Counted from the first letter of the stretch, positions 25,977 to 34,376 are shown. The stretch: DNA of 64,000 bases from Aeromicrobium marinum DSM 15272 (GCF_000160775.2 NZ_CM001024.1:806393-870392); one strand, 5' to 3'. Numbers and translations are program-made. Notes: generated by a model not told the origin, from the sequence alone.

Positions 25977-25992
25977 TCAGCAGCTCGGACCA

Positions 25993-26027
25993 GGGACCCC
26001 CGTCGGACACGCTCCGGCGGGGGTCCC
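25993..26027 (+). terminator. Strong hairpin terminator after the second amt
   Basis: GGGACCCCCG (25993-26002) pairs perfectly with CGGGGGTCCC (26018-26027), with an inner CGGA/TCCG helix. It lies 17 bp after the stop. No U tract follows, as is usual in actinobacteria. Confidence 0.8.
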
Positions 26028-26063
26028 GCACGTCCGGCCGATTCACGACACGCCGTCCGGCTG

Positions 26064-26081
26064 TGGCAGAATGTCCCCTTG
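26064..26081 (+). promoter_or_regulatory. rplS promoter element shared with rpsP
   Basis: TGGCAGAATGTCCCCTTG is identical at 17 of 18 positions to 22433-22450 in front of rpsP. CAGAAT is the likely -10; the -35 (TTCACG at 26042) is weak. Confidence 0.45.
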
Positions 26082-26095
26082 GCGCAGTACGCCTC

Positions 26096-26170
26096 TGCCA
26101 CAGGGGACGCGACATCGTGCGCCGACACGAACCTCACACACCCCCACCATCCGTCCGGTGACCTGTGGCA
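26096..26170 (+). ncRNA. Candidate structured rplS leader
   Basis: TGCCACAGG (26096-26104) pairs perfectly with CCTGTGGCA (26162-26170), and the helix extends with GGAC (26105-26108) to GTCC (26153-26156) across a 5-nt bulge. The distal strand ends 17 nt before the rplS ATG, so folding could affect access to the ribosome site. L19 feedback is possible but not shown. Confidence 0.45.
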
Positions 26171-26187
26171 CCGACGAGGAGCGCACC

Positions 26188-26538
26188 ATGACGAACATCG
26201 TCGACCAGATCGCCAACGCCGCCAAGCGCGACGACCTCCCCGAGTTCCGCGCCGGTGACACCCTCGAGGTGCACGTCCGGGTCATCGAGGGCAGCCGCTC
26301 GCGGATCCAGGTGTTCAAGGGCGTCTGCATCAAGGTCCAGGGCTCCGGCATCGGGCGCACGTTCACCGTCCGCAAGGTCAGCTTCGGCGTCGGTGTCGAG
26401 CGCACCTTCCCGCTGCACACCCCGATCATCGACAAGATCGAGATCGCGACCCGCGGCGACGTCCGCCGGGCCAAGCTGTACTACCTGCGCAACCTGCGCG
26501 GCAAGGCAGCCAAGATCAAGGAGAAGCGCGACGCCTGA
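26188..26538 (+). CDS. rplS: Ribosomal protein L19
   Basis: A 116-residue L19 at the 30S-50S interface. The core is clear: [46 protein letters not shown] and [20 protein letters not shown]. The ATG at 26188 follows GAGGAG. Upstream is a 211-bp gap holding the terminator of amt, a promoter and a foldable leader. Confidence 0.97.
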   Translation: MTNIVDQIANAAKRDDLPEFRAGDTLEVHVRVIEGSRSRIQVFKGVCIKVQGSGIGRTFTVRKVSFGVGVERTFPLHTPIIDKIEIATRGDVRRAKLYYLRNLRGKAAKIKEKRDA

Positions 26539-26571
26539 CGCGCCTGCCACGCGACGCTGGTGCGGTCGGGC

Positions 26572-26577
26572 TAGGCT
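26572..26577 (+). promoter_or_regulatory. -10 of lepB (leaderless)
   Basis: TAGGCT is followed by tandem GTG codons at 26581 and 26584; the second has the 6-nt spacing seen elsewhere in the window. Confidence 0.45.
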
Positions 26578-26580
26578 CTC

Positions 26581-27252
26581 GTGGTGACCTCCGAGAGCCA
26601 GAACACCAAGCGTGGACTACCGGTCTGGCAGGAGTCGATCCTGCTGGTGGTCATCGCGGTCGTGATGGCTGTCGTGGTCAAGACGTTCTTCCTCCAGGCG
26701 TTCTACATCCCCTCGGAGTCGATGCAGCCGACCATGCTGGTCGACGACAAGCTGCTCGTCCAGAAGGTGTCGTTGTGGGCGGGCGATCCCGACCGGGGCG
26801 ACATCGTGGTGTTCGACGACCCGGGAGGCTGGCTCGGTCCGGCGGAGACCCCGACGGCGAGCAACCCGTTGCAGAAGGGCCTGGAGGCCATCGGTCTGTT
26901 CCCCACCGGCGGTCACCTCATCAAGCGGGTCGTCGGGGTGGGGGGTGACCGGGTCGTCTGCTGTGACGGATCGGGCCGCCTGACCGTCAACGGTGTCGCC
27001 GTCGACGAACCGTACGTCTTGGACCCCACCGTCATCCGTGAGCGGGAGTTCGACGTGATCGTGCCCGACGACCACCTCTGGGTGATGGGCGACAACCGGG
27101 CGAACTCGGCCGACTCCGTCGCTCACCTGGGTGATCCCGGCGGCGGCTTCATCCGCGTCGACAGCGTCGTGGGCAAGGCCTGGTTGCGGGTCTGGCCGCT
27201 GGGCCGGGCCGGGTTCCTGGACGGCACGGACGCCTTCGCCTCCGTGCCGTGA
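26581..27252 (+). CDS. lepB: Signal peptidase I
   Basis: A 223-residue membrane protease that removes Sec and Tat signal peptides. It has one N-terminal transmembrane segment (ILLVVIAVVMAVVVKTFFLQ), the catalytic Ser in YIPSESMQPTM (about residue 46), the Lys in HLIKRVVGVGGD (about 114), and the box GDNRANSADSVAHL. The start may be the second GTG (26584), which fits a leaderless transcript better. Its stop overlaps the rnhB GTG. Confidence 0.94.
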   Translation: MVTSESQNTKRGLPVWQESILLVVIAVVMAVVVKTFFLQAFYIPSESMQPTMLVDDKLLVQKVSLWAGDPDRGDIVVFDDPGGWLGPAETPTASNPLQKGLEAIGLFPTGGHLIKRVVGVGGDRVVCCDGSGRLTVNGVAVDEPYVLDPTVIREREFDVIVPDDHLWVMGDNRANSADSVAHLGDPGGGFIRVDSVVGKAWLRVWPLGRAGFLDGTDAFASVP

Positions 27253-27914
27253 CCCGGTTCGACCGAGGCTCCACCGTCCGGCGCGACGCCGGACTGTACG
27301 GGTACGAGCGAGCGTTGCAGCGCCGTGGACTTCACCCTGTGGCCGGGGTCGACGAGGCCGGACGAGGAGCGTGCGCCGGACCGTTGGTCGCCGCAGCCGT
27401 CATACTCGACCGGCCGGTCCCCGGACTCGCCGACTCCAAGCTGCTGACACCGGCCCGCCGAGAGGCGTGCCACGACGAGATCCTCACGCGGGCGGTCGAC
27501 GTGTCGGTGGTGGTCGTCAGCGCGGCCGACTGCGACCGGCTCGGCCTGCACCGGGCCAACATCGAAGCCCTCAGGCGAGCCCTGGCCCGCCTCACGCGGC
27601 GGCCCGGGTACGTCCTGACCGACGGGTTTCCCGTCGACGGTCTGGGCACGCCCGGCCTCGCGATGTGGAAGGGCGACCGGGTGGCGGCGTCGATCGCGGC
27701 GGCGTCGGTCGTGGCCAAGGTGACGCGCGACCGACTGATGGTCGAGCTGCACGAGCAGTTCCCGGCGTACGATTTCGGCACGCACAAGGGCTACGCCACA
27801 GCAGCGCACGAAGCGGCGCTGCGCCGGCACGGTCCGTGTGCCGAACACCGTTCGACCTACGCCAACGTGCGCGCGGCCGTGGCCGCACGCGAACCGATCC
27901 AGGAGGACGCATGA
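27249..27914 (+). CDS. rnhB: Ribonuclease HII
   Basis: A 221-residue RNase HII that cuts RNA in RNA-DNA hybrids and single ribonucleotides. Catalytic acidic motifs are VAGVDEAGRGACAGPLVAAA (Asp-Glu), LTDGFPVD, and the AASVVAKVTRDRLM block, with KGYATAAHEAALRRHGPC near the end. It overlaps lepB by 4 bp (GTGA). Its stop overlaps a 9-codon mini-ORF. Confidence 0.95.
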   Translation: MTRFDRGSTVRRDAGLYGYERALQRRGLHPVAGVDEAGRGACAGPLVAAAVILDRPVPGLADSKLLTPARREACHDEILTRAVDVSVVVVSAADCDRLGLHRANIEALRRALARLTRRPGYVLTDGFPVDGLGTPGLAMWKGDRVAASIAAASVVAKVTRDRLMVELHEQFPAYDFGTHKGYATAAHEAALRRHGPCAEHRSTYANVRAAVAAREPIQEDA

Positions 27915-27940
27915 GGATGGTCCAGCGGGTGACCGCGTGA
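27911..27940 (+). CDS. Mini-ORF MRMVQRVTA bridging rnhB and the DUF2469 gene
   Basis: Nine codons. The ATG overlaps the rnhB stop (ATGA) and the TGA overlaps the next GTG start (GTGA). It could relay ribosomes between the genes. The peptide resembles the beginning of D-aminoacyl-tRNA deacylase (MRAVVQRV), so it may be a decayed remnant. Whether it is translated is unknown. Confidence 0.35.
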   Translation: MRMVQRVTA

Positions 27941-28248
27941 GTGCCGAGGACCTCGAGCGCTACGAGTCGGAGGCCGAGCTGTCGCTGTACCGGGAGTACC
28001 GCGACGTCGTGAAGATCTTCAAGTACGTCGTCGAGACCGATCGCCGGTTCTACCTGTGCAACGCCGTCGACGTGAAGGTGCGCTCGGAGACCGGCGACGC
28101 GTACTTCGAGGTGAGCCTGACCGACGCGTGGGTCTGGGACATCTACCGCCCGGCGCGGTTCGCCAAGAACGTCAAGGTGCTGACCTTCAAGGACGTCAAC
28201 GTCGAGGAGCTGCAGGACTCCGAGGTCAAGCTGCCGACCGAGTCCTGA
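27937..28248 (+). CDS. DUF2469 family protein
   Basis: A 103-residue actinobacterial protein of DUF2469. The family is recognised from SAEDLERYESEAELSLYREY, FKYVVETDRRFYLCNAVDVKV, the WVWDIYRPARFAKNVKVLTFKDVN segment and the acidic C-terminus. It is soluble and conserved next to rnhB and yraN across actinobacteria. No activity is established. The GTG at 27937 is the first codon of the conserved block. Confidence 0.9.
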   Translation: MSAEDLERYESEAELSLYREYRDVVKIFKYVVETDRRFYLCNAVDVKVRSETGDAYFEVSLTDAWVWDIYRPARFAKNVKVLTFKDVNVEELQDSEVKLPTES

Positions 28249-28266
28249 CGACCGGACCTGGTCGTC
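28247..28266 (+). terminator. Hairpin after the DUF2469 gene
   Basis: GACGACC (28247-28253) and GGTCGTC (28260-28266) pair perfectly across a 6-nt loop and include part of the stop codon. Confidence 0.45.
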
Positions 28267-28341
28267 GTCCACAGGGCGCTGCCGGTCCACAACCGCGGCG
28301 ACGACCTGTCCGTCGGGCGAGCCGGCGTCGACGCTGGGGGC

Positions 28342-28704
28342 ATGACCTACGCACGCAACCAGGCCCTGGGGCGCTACGGCGAACAGGTGGCGGCCACCCA
28401 CCTGATCTCGATCGGCATGGTGGTGCTGGACCGCAACTGGACCTGTCGGCACGGCGAGATCGACCTGGTGGCCCGCGACGGGCAGACCCTGGTGATCTGC
28501 GAGGTCAAGACCCGCACGAGCACCCGCTACGGCGGCCCCTTCGAGGCGGTCACCGGTGCCAAGGCGGCCCGTCTGCGCCGACTGGCCGCGGCGTGGCTGC
28601 AGGCCCACGACGTCGATCCGCCGAGTCTGCGCATCGACGTCGTGTCGGTGGTGGTCCCACGTCGTGGAGCGCCCGAGGTCGTCCGGATCGCCGGGGTGGC
28701 CTGA
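28342..28704 (+). CDS. YraN/UPF0102 nuclease-fold protein
   Basis: A 120-residue PD-(D/E)XK-like protein. It has GRYGEQVAATHLISIGMVVLDRNW and the catalytic-type signature GEIDLVARDGQTLVICEVKTR (E, D and ExK). The family is distantly related to Holliday-junction resolvases; its role is unproven. The ATG overlaps nothing upstream, and its TGA overlaps the following ATG by one base, forming a yraN-comM-dprA string. Confidence 0.9.
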   Translation: MTYARNQALGRYGEQVAATHLISIGMVVLDRNWTCRHGEIDLVARDGQTLVICEVKTRTSTRYGGPFEAVTGAKAARLRRLAAAWLQAHDVDPPSLRIDVVSVVVPRRGAPEVVRIAGVA

Positions 28705-30287
28705 TGGCCGCGTCGACCAGGTCGGTGACCCTGGACGGCCTGACGGGCCGACCGATCGAGATCGAGGTGGACATCTCCGGCGGCCTCCCCACCACGGTGC
28801 TCGTGGGCTTGCCCGACGCCACGGTCAACGAGGCGCGCGACCGGTGCCGTGCCGCGGTGTCGAACTCCGGCACCTCGTGGCCCGATCAACGGGTGACGAT
28901 CAACCTGGCGCCCTCGGGCGTGCCCAAGTCCGGTTCGCACTACGACCTCGCGATCGCGCTGGCGGTCTTCGCCGCCAAGTCCCTCGTGCCGGCCGCCGCA
29001 CTGCAGGACACCGCCTTCCTCGGCGAGCTCGCGCTCGACGGCCGGTTGCGGGCGATCCGCGGGGTCCTGCCGGCCACGCTCGCCGCGGCGGAGGCCGGCT
29101 TCACGCGGGTGTTCGTCCCGGAGGTCAACGTGCCCGAGGCCGAGCTGGTCAGCGGCGTCACGGTCGTCGGCGTCAGGTCGTTGCGCCAGACCGTGGCGCT
29201 GCTCACCGGTGCCGAGGAACCCGAGGATCCGCCGGTGCCCCCGCTGGCCGACGGCGGGGACGCAGCCGCCTGGACCTCCGGCGACCGGGTGGCCCACCTG
29301 GATCTCGCCGACGTGGCGGGTCAGGAGGACGCACGACTCGCCGTGCTGGTCGCCGCGGCCGGTGGTCACCACCTGCTCATGACCGGACCGCCGGGGATCG
29401 GCAAGACGATGCTGGCCCAGCGTCTGCCGGGCCTGCTGCCCGACCTCGACCACCAGGCGGCGCTGGAGGTCAGCGCGGTGCACTCCGTCGCGGGGGTTCT
29501 GCCCGGTGACGCCCCGCTGATGCTGCGGCCGCCGTTCGTCGACCCGCACCACACCGCGAGCGCGGTGTCGGTGGTCGGCGGCGGCAGCCGGGTGATCAGG
29601 CCCGGTGCACTCAGCCTGGCGCACCACGGCGTGTTGTTCCTCGACGAGGCGCCGGAGTTCGCCGTCAACGTCATCGAGGCGCTGCGACAGCCCCTCGAGA
29701 GCGGCCACGTGGTGGTGTCGCGAGCAGCGCTGACCGCCGTGTACCCGGCGAGGTTCCAGCTCGTGCTCGCCGCCAACCCCTGTCCGTGCGGTCAGGGAGG
29801 GTCGGTGTCGGGACAGTGCCGGTGCACCCCGCAGATGCGGCGCCGGTACGGCGACAAGCTGTCCGGGCCGATCCGCGACCGGATCGACGTCCAGCGACAG
29901 CTCACGGGGTTGACCCGGCCCGAGCTGGCCCACGCGATGTCGTCGGCACGATCGACCCAGGAGCTCGCACCGCTGGTGGAGGCCGCACGGGCCCGGCAGC
30001 TGCACCGCTACGCCGGCACCCCGTGGCGTGTGAACGCTGCCGTGCCGGGAGCGGAGCTGCGCAAGCGATGGCCGGTCGACGACGGGGCCCGCGCGGTGGT
30101 CGACCACCACCTCCGCGCCGATCGCCTCAACCCACGGACGGCCGACCGGGTCCTGCGGCTGGCGTGGAGCGTCGCCGACCTGCACGCCCATGTCCGCCCG
30201 GATGCCGACGACGCGGCGATGGCGATCGCCCTGCGGCGCGGCCAGCCGCTCGACGCGGCGCTGCGCGGCCTGGTGGAGGCGTCGTGA
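28704..30287 (+). CDS. comM: Mg-chelatase-like AAA ATPase (YifB/ComM family)
   Basis: A 527-residue protein. The N-terminal ribosomal-S5/Lon-like ChlI fold spans residues 1-170 (SGGLPTTVLVGLPDATVNEAR). The AAA module has Walker A MTGPPGIGKTMLAQRLPG (about 228) and Walker B HHGVLFLDEAPEF. A Cys cluster NPCPCGQGG...CRC follows, and the Mg_chelatase_C domain is at the end. ComM helicases promote branch migration in natural transformation. The location directly before dprA supports a DNA-processing role. Confidence 0.92.
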   Translation: MAASTRSVTLDGLTGRPIEIEVDISGGLPTTVLVGLPDATVNEARDRCRAAVSNSGTSWPDQRVTINLAPSGVPKSGSHYDLAIALAVFAAKSLVPAAALQDTAFLGELALDGRLRAIRGVLPATLAAAEAGFTRVFVPEVNVPEAELVSGVTVVGVRSLRQTVALLTGAEEPEDPPVPPLADGGDAAAWTSGDRVAHLDLADVAGQEDARLAVLVAAAGGHHLLMTGPPGIGKTMLAQRLPGLLPDLDHQAALEVSAVHSVAGVLPGDAPLMLRPPFVDPHHTASAVSVVGGGSRVIRPGALSLAHHGVLFLDEAPEFAVNVIEALRQPLESGHVVVSRAALTAVYPARFQLVLAANPCPCGQGGSVSGQCRCTPQMRRRYGDKLSGPIRDRIDVQRQLTGLTRPELAHAMSSARSTQELAPLVEAARARQLHRYAGTPWRVNAAVPGAELRKRWPVDDGARAVVDHHLRADRLNPRTADRVLRLAWSVADLHAHVRPDADDAAMAIALRRGQPLDAALRGLVEAS

Positions 30288-31153
30288 GGCGCGACGCCCT
30301 CGATCGCCTGGTCCTCTCGCTGGCCGCCGAGCCGGGTGACCGCGGCCAACGGGCACGGGTCGCGGACCGCGGTCTCGCGACGGTGGCTGCCGCGGTGCGG
30401 GCGGCGCGCGCCGTCGACGAGGCCTCTGTGCTGGCCCAGGCGGACACGCTGGGCCTGCGGTGGATCTCGCCGGGTCACCCCGAGTGGCCGGCGCAGCTCG
30501 ACGACCTCGACCAGGTCGACGAGCCGGGGCTGACCGGAGGTGCGCCCTGGGGCCTGTGGGTGCGGGGCAGCGGATCGCTGGCCGAGCTCTGCCGGCGCAG
30601 TGTCGCGGTGGTCGGTGCCCGCGAGTGCACGACCTACGGGGCCGAGGTCGCCGCCGAGCTCGGCGCCGACCTCGCCGACCGGGGATGGACGGTCGTCAGC
30701 GGGGCGGCGTTCGGGATCGACGCCTGTGCCCACCGGGGAGCACTCGCCCTGGGTCGCCCCACGGTCGCCGTGCTCGCCGGCGGTGCCGACGTGGACTATC
30801 CACGGGCGCACGCCGTCCTGCTGGGCCGCATCGCCGAGACGGGTCTGGTGGTCAGCGAGCAGCCGCCGCGGAGCACACCCCAGGCACACCGCTTCCTGGC
30901 CCGGAACCGGTTGATCGCGGCGTTGTCGCAGGGCACCGTGGTGGTGGAGGCCGCGCGCCGCAGCGGCTCGCTCAACACCTTGCGATGGTCGGACCGTCTC
31001 GGCCGCACCAGCATGGCGGTGCCGGGACCGGTCGTGTCGCAGCAGTCGCTGGGCACCCACGCGGCGATCCGGGAGGGCCAAGGGGTGCTGGTGACGGACG
31101 TCGACGACATCGAGCACGAGCTCGGCGCGGTGGGGTGGAGGGTCGACGCCTGA
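30284..31153 (+). CDS. dprA: DNA processing protein DprA (Smf)
   Basis: A 289-residue protein that loads RecA on incoming single strands. After a short SAM-like N-terminus comes the DprA Rossmann fold: VAVVGARECTTYGAEVAAEL, SGAAFGIDACAHRGAL, AVLAGGADVDYPRAH, FLARNRLIAALSQGTVVVEA, RSGSLNTLRWSDRLGR, and the terminal IREGQGVLVTD. The C-terminal winged helix found in longer homologues is missing, so it is on the short side. GTG 30284 overlaps the comM stop (GTGA). Confidence 0.93.
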   Translation: MRRDALDRLVLSLAAEPGDRGQRARVADRGLATVAAAVRAARAVDEASVLAQADTLGLRWISPGHPEWPAQLDDLDQVDEPGLTGGAPWGLWVRGSGSLAELCRRSVAVVGARECTTYGAEVAAELGADLADRGWTVVSGAAFGIDACAHRGALALGRPTVAVLAGGADVDYPRAHAVLLGRIAETGLVVSEQPPRSTPQAHRFLARNRLIAALSQGTVVVEAARRSGSLNTLRWSDRLGRTSMAVPGPVVSQQSLGTHAAIREGQGVLVTDVDDIEHELGAVGWRVDA

Positions 31154-31204
31154 TGCCGGCCGCCCGGGGCCGCGTGGCGCCCGGCCGGGTCGTCCCGGGT
31201 GCGG

Positions 31205-31210
31205 CACAGT
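31205..31210 (+). promoter_or_regulatory. -10 of xerC (leaderless)
   Basis: CACAGT, 7 nt, then ATG at 31218. Confidence 0.35.
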
Positions 31211-31217
31211 GGTGGCC

Positions 31218-32138
31218 ATGGGTGATCTCGGTGAGGCCTGGGCGCAGATCCTGGCCGACTACGAGCACCACCTGACCCGCGAGCGCGACCTCTCGCCCCA
31301 CACGGTCCGCTCGTACCTCGTGGACGTGCGGGGCCTGGCCGAGCACGCGACACGGCTGGGCATCCATGATCCGGCGGCCATGACGATCCGCACGCTCCGG
31401 AGCCACCTCGCGACGCTCAAGTCGCTCGGCCGTGCCCGCGCCACGCTCTCGCGCCGGGCGACGGCCCTGCGGGTCTTCACCGCCTGGCTGCAGCGGTCCG
31501 GGCGGGCCGACCTGGACGTCGGTGCGCTCCTCGCGAGTCCGGCCGCGCGGCGCACGTTGCCGGCGACCCTCAGTGCCGCCGACATGCGGGAGGTGCTCGA
31601 CGCCGCAACGGCGATGATCGACGGCGACCCGGTCACCGGCACCCGCGACCTGGCCATCCTGGAGCTGCTCTACGCCACGGGGGTGCGGGTCGGTGAGCTG
31701 GTCGGACTGGATCTCGACGACGTGGACCGGTCGCGGCGGGTCGTGCGGGTGCTCGGCAAGGGGCGCAAGGAGCGCACGGTGCCGTTCGGCCTCCCGGCAC
31801 AGGACGCCCTCGACGCCTGGCTCGCCGTGGGACGTCCGGCCGTCGCGACACCGATCAGCGGACACGCGGTACTGCTGGGCGTGCGCGGCGGTCGGATCGA
31901 TCCCCGGACGGTCCGGCAGGTGGTGCACGACCGGCTCGGCGCGGTCGACGGGGTGGCCGACCTCGGTCCCCACGGCCTGCGCCACACCGCTGCGACCCAC
32001 CTGCTCGAGGGCGGGGCGGATCTTCGCTCGGTGCAGGAGGTGCTCGGTCACGCCTCGTTGGGCACGACCCAGATCTACACCCACGTCAGCAACGAGCGGC
32101 TCCGGGCGGCCTTCCGACAGGCCCACCCCCGCGCCTGA
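31218..32138 (+). CDS. xerC: Tyrosine recombinase XerC
   Basis: A 306-residue Xer recombinase that with XerD resolves chromosome dimers at dif. The N-terminal SAM-like DNA-binding domain starts LADYEHHLTRERDLSPHTV. The catalytic residues are Arg in LYATGVRVGEL, Lys in VLGKGRKERTVPF, HxxR in PHGLRHTAATH, His in LGHASLG and Tyr in TTQIYTHVS. ATG 31218 is chosen over GTG 31209. No mobile element surrounds it, so it is a housekeeping Xer. Confidence 0.93.
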   Translation: MGDLGEAWAQILADYEHHLTRERDLSPHTVRSYLVDVRGLAEHATRLGIHDPAAMTIRTLRSHLATLKSLGRARATLSRRATALRVFTAWLQRSGRADLDVGALLASPAARRTLPATLSAADMREVLDAATAMIDGDPVTGTRDLAILELLYATGVRVGELVGLDLDDVDRSRRVVRVLGKGRKERTVPFGLPAQDALDAWLAVGRPAVATPISGHAVLLGVRGGRIDPRTVRQVVHDRLGAVDGVADLGPHGLRHTAATHLLEGGADLRSVQEVLGHASLGTTQIYTHVSNERLRAAFRQAHPRA

Positions 32139-32168
32139 CCCCGCCCGCCCCGCGGGGAGGGAGGTCAG
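32135..32168. terminator. Bidirectional terminator between xerC and the M23 peptidase
   Basis: Outer CTGACC (32135) pairs with GGTCAG (32163), and the GC-rich centre (CCCGCCCCGC with GGGGAGGG) can pair inside. Both stop codons lie within the stem. Confidence 0.6.
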
Positions 32169-33058
32169 AGGAGGGGCGCGGGGTCCACGGGCGAGCCGTC
32201 CCGATGCACCGAGAAGTGCAGATGGCACCCGGACGAGAGGCCGGTGGAGCCGACGTGACCGATGACCTCGCCGGTGGTGACCGAGCTCCCGGGCCGTGCG
32301 CCGGTCCGGCCGAGATGGCTGTACGAGGTCGAGGTCGAGCCGGGGTGAGCGACCACGACCCGCAGACCGTAGGCGCCCGCGACGGCGGAGTCGGTGACGG
32401 TGCCGTCCGCCGCCGCCACCACCGGGGTGCCGCAGGGCGCCGCGATGTCGATGCCGTCGTGCAGCGTGCGCACGCCGGTGATCGGGTGGACCCGCTGGCC
32501 GAAACCGGAGCTCACCGGGCCGTCCACCGGTGGCCGGAACTCGCCGGTGCCGCTGCCGAGCGCCGGAGGTGCCGGGACGGGCCCGTCCGGGTCGATCAGG
32601 CGGAACCGGGACGTCCTCAACAGCTCCAACGGGTCGAGGTAGTCCTCCCCGCGCACCCGACCCAGGTGCAGGCACGCCGCGGCGCCGCACCCCGTGTGGC
32701 CACCGAGAAGTCGCCCGACGGGCGTACCGGGTTCGACGGCGTCGCCCACCTCGACGTCGGCCCGCACCGGCTGGTAGGTGGACCTCTCGGCACCGTGACT
32801 GATCGTGAGGACGTCGGTGCCACCCACCTGGCCGACGAAGCTGACCGTGCCCGCGGCCACGGACCGTACGGTGGCGCCGGGGTGCCCCGCAAGATCCACG
32901 CCGCGGTGCCCCGGGCCGTAGTCGGAGTCCGGAGGATCGAAGTCACGGTCCACCCGGAGGTCGCCGAGCGGCCACACCCATGGCGCCTCCGACGCCGGCG
33001 CCGGCAGGGGGTTGGTCAGCAGGAACAGGACGGGGACCAGCAGGAGCACGCGGCGCAT
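32165..33058 (-). CDS. Secreted peptidase with two tandem M23 (LytM) domains
   Basis: A 297-residue protein with a signal peptide (MRRVLLLVPVLFLLTNPLPAPASE). Domain 1 (about 30-150) has GHRGVDLA but its second motif reads CLHLG, so one of the HxH zinc ligands is Cys. Domain 2 (about 175-297) has the complete set LHDGIDIA and CHLHFSVH. It would act on cell-wall peptide bridges or regulate amidases. The ATG at 33058 gives the best signal peptide; the frame is open to 33118. Confidence 0.85.
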   Translation of the reverse strand: MRRVLLLVPVLFLLTNPLPAPASEAPWVWPLGDLRVDRDFDPPDSDYGPGHRGVDLAGHPGATVRSVAAGTVSFVGQVGGTDVLTISHGAERSTYQPVRADVEVGDAVEPGTPVGRLLGGHTGCGAAACLHLGRVRGEDYLDPLELLRTSRFRLIDPDGPVPAPPALGSGTGEFRPPVDGPVSSGFGQRVHPITGVRTLHDGIDIAAPCGTPVVAAADGTVTDSAVAGAYGLRVVVAHPGSTSTSYSHLGRTGARPGSSVTTGEVIGHVGSTGLSSGCHLHFSVHRDGSPVDPAPLL

Positions 33059-33359
33059 GTCATCAGCGAACCCGTGCGCAGCCTCGGCCGGTACCGCCGC
33101 GGTGCCGGCGGTGGACACCGCGCGGACCGGCCCCGCCTGTGGATTTCTCCTCAGGCGGCTGCGTGCCCTACGATGGGGCCATCACTTCCACGGAAGTGAA
33201 ATTCGCGCGCCCGGGTCCGCATGACGTGCTTGCACCGAATACGGGTCACGATCCTGGTCCGACGTCAGTCGGCGGTTCGTGTCAGGGGCGACAGGGCTCC
33301 ACCGACCGGTGGGGCGTCAACCAGGACCGGGCACACCTGTGCCCACAAGGAGATACGAC
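33059..33359 (+). ncRNA. rpsB promoter region and candidate structured leader
   Basis: This 301-bp gap holds no gene. A TACGAT -10 lies at 33169-33174 and an inverted repeat CACTTCC/GGAAGTG at 33183-33198. The leader then shows an outer helix TCCTGGT (33252-33258) with ACCAGGA (33320-33326). It encloses CCGAC-GTCA-GTCGG (33259-33272) and CCACC-GACC-GGTGG (33299-33312). A further perfect hairpin GGGCACA/TGTGCCC (33329-33344) sits right before AAGGAG (33347). S2-mediated control is conceivable. Confidence 0.45.
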
Positions 33360-34331
33360 ATGGCCGTCGTCACCATGCGCCAGCTGCTCGAGAGCGGCGT
33401 CCACTTCGGGCACCAGACCCGTCGCTGGAACCCCAAGATGAAGCGATTCATCTTCACTGAGCGCAACGGCATCTACATCATCGACCTGCAGCAGTCGCTG
33501 GCCTACATCGACGCCGGGTACGAGTTCGTCAAGACCACCGTCGCCCGCGGCGGCACGATCCTGTTCGTCGGCACCAAGCGCCAGGCGCAGGAGCCGATCG
33601 AGGAGCAGGCCAAGCGGGTCGGCATGCCGTACGTCAACCAGCGCTGGCTCGGCGGCATGCTCACCAACTTCCAGACGATGCACCAGCGCCTGCAGCGCAT
33701 GAAGGAGCTCGAGACCGTCGACTTCGACGACGTCGCCGGCTCCAACCGCACCAAGAAGGAGCTGCTGCAGATGCGTCGCGAGTACGCGAAGCTCTCGCGC
33801 ACGCTCGGCGGCATCCGTGAGATGGGCCGCACCCCGTCCGCGGTGTGGATCGTCGACACCAAGAAGGAGCACCTGGCGGTCGACGAGGCCAAGAAGCTCG
33901 GCATCCCGATCATCGCGATCCTCGACACCAACTGCGACCCCGACGACGTCGACTTCCCGATCCCGGGCAACGACGACGCCATCCGGTCGGTCAGCCTGCT
34001 GACGCGCGTCATCGCCGACGCCGTCGCCGAGGGCCTGATCGCCCGCGGTGGCGCCAAGACCGGCGACGAGGTCGCGGGCGAGGAGCTCGGCGGCGGCGAG
34101 CCGCTCGCCGAGTGGGAGGCCGAGCTGCTGGCCAGCAAGGCCGCCGAGGCCGAGGCTGCTGCGCCCGAGGCTGCCGCGCCCGCCGAGGCTGCTGCCCCCG
34201 AGGCCGCCGCTCCCGAGGCCGAGCCCACCGAGGTGCCGGCCAGCCCGGCCGTCACCGACGAGGCCCCGGCCGACGAGGCCCCCGCCGCCGAGGCCGAGCC
34301 GGCCGAGAAGGCCGCCGCTCCCGCCGAGTGA
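33360..34331 (+). CDS. rpsB: Ribosomal protein S2 with long acidic tail
   Basis: A 323-residue S2 in the 30S subunit. The core (1-255) is standard: [50 protein letters not shown], and [17 protein letters not shown]. The final 60 or so residues are a low-complexity Ala/Glu/Pro tail ([18 protein letters not shown]) not needed for the fold. A clear AAGGAG precedes the ATG. It is cotranscribed with tsf, as in most bacteria. Confidence 0.96.
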   Translation: MAVVTMRQLLESGVHFGHQTRRWNPKMKRFIFTERNGIYIIDLQQSLAYIDAGYEFVKTTVARGGTILFVGTKRQAQEPIEEQAKRVGMPYVNQRWLGGMLTNFQTMHQRLQRMKELETVDFDDVAGSNRTKKELLQMRREYAKLSRTLGGIREMGRTPSAVWIVDTKKEHLAVDEAKKLGIPIIAILDTNCDPDDVDFPIPGNDDAIRSVSLLTRVIADAVAEGLIARGGAKTGDEVAGEELGGGEPLAEWEAELLASKAAEAEAAAPEAAAPAEAAAPEAAAPEAEPTEVPASPAVTDEAPADEAPAAEAEPAEKAAAPAE

Positions 34332-34376
34332 CGACGCGTCACCGTTCACCCCACCACGCAGAACAGAAGGGTAGTC

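Noticed and set aside
31218..32138. Phage or island integrase
   Set aside because: Length, motifs and the dprA-xerC-rpsB neighbourhood mark a housekeeping Xer recombinase.
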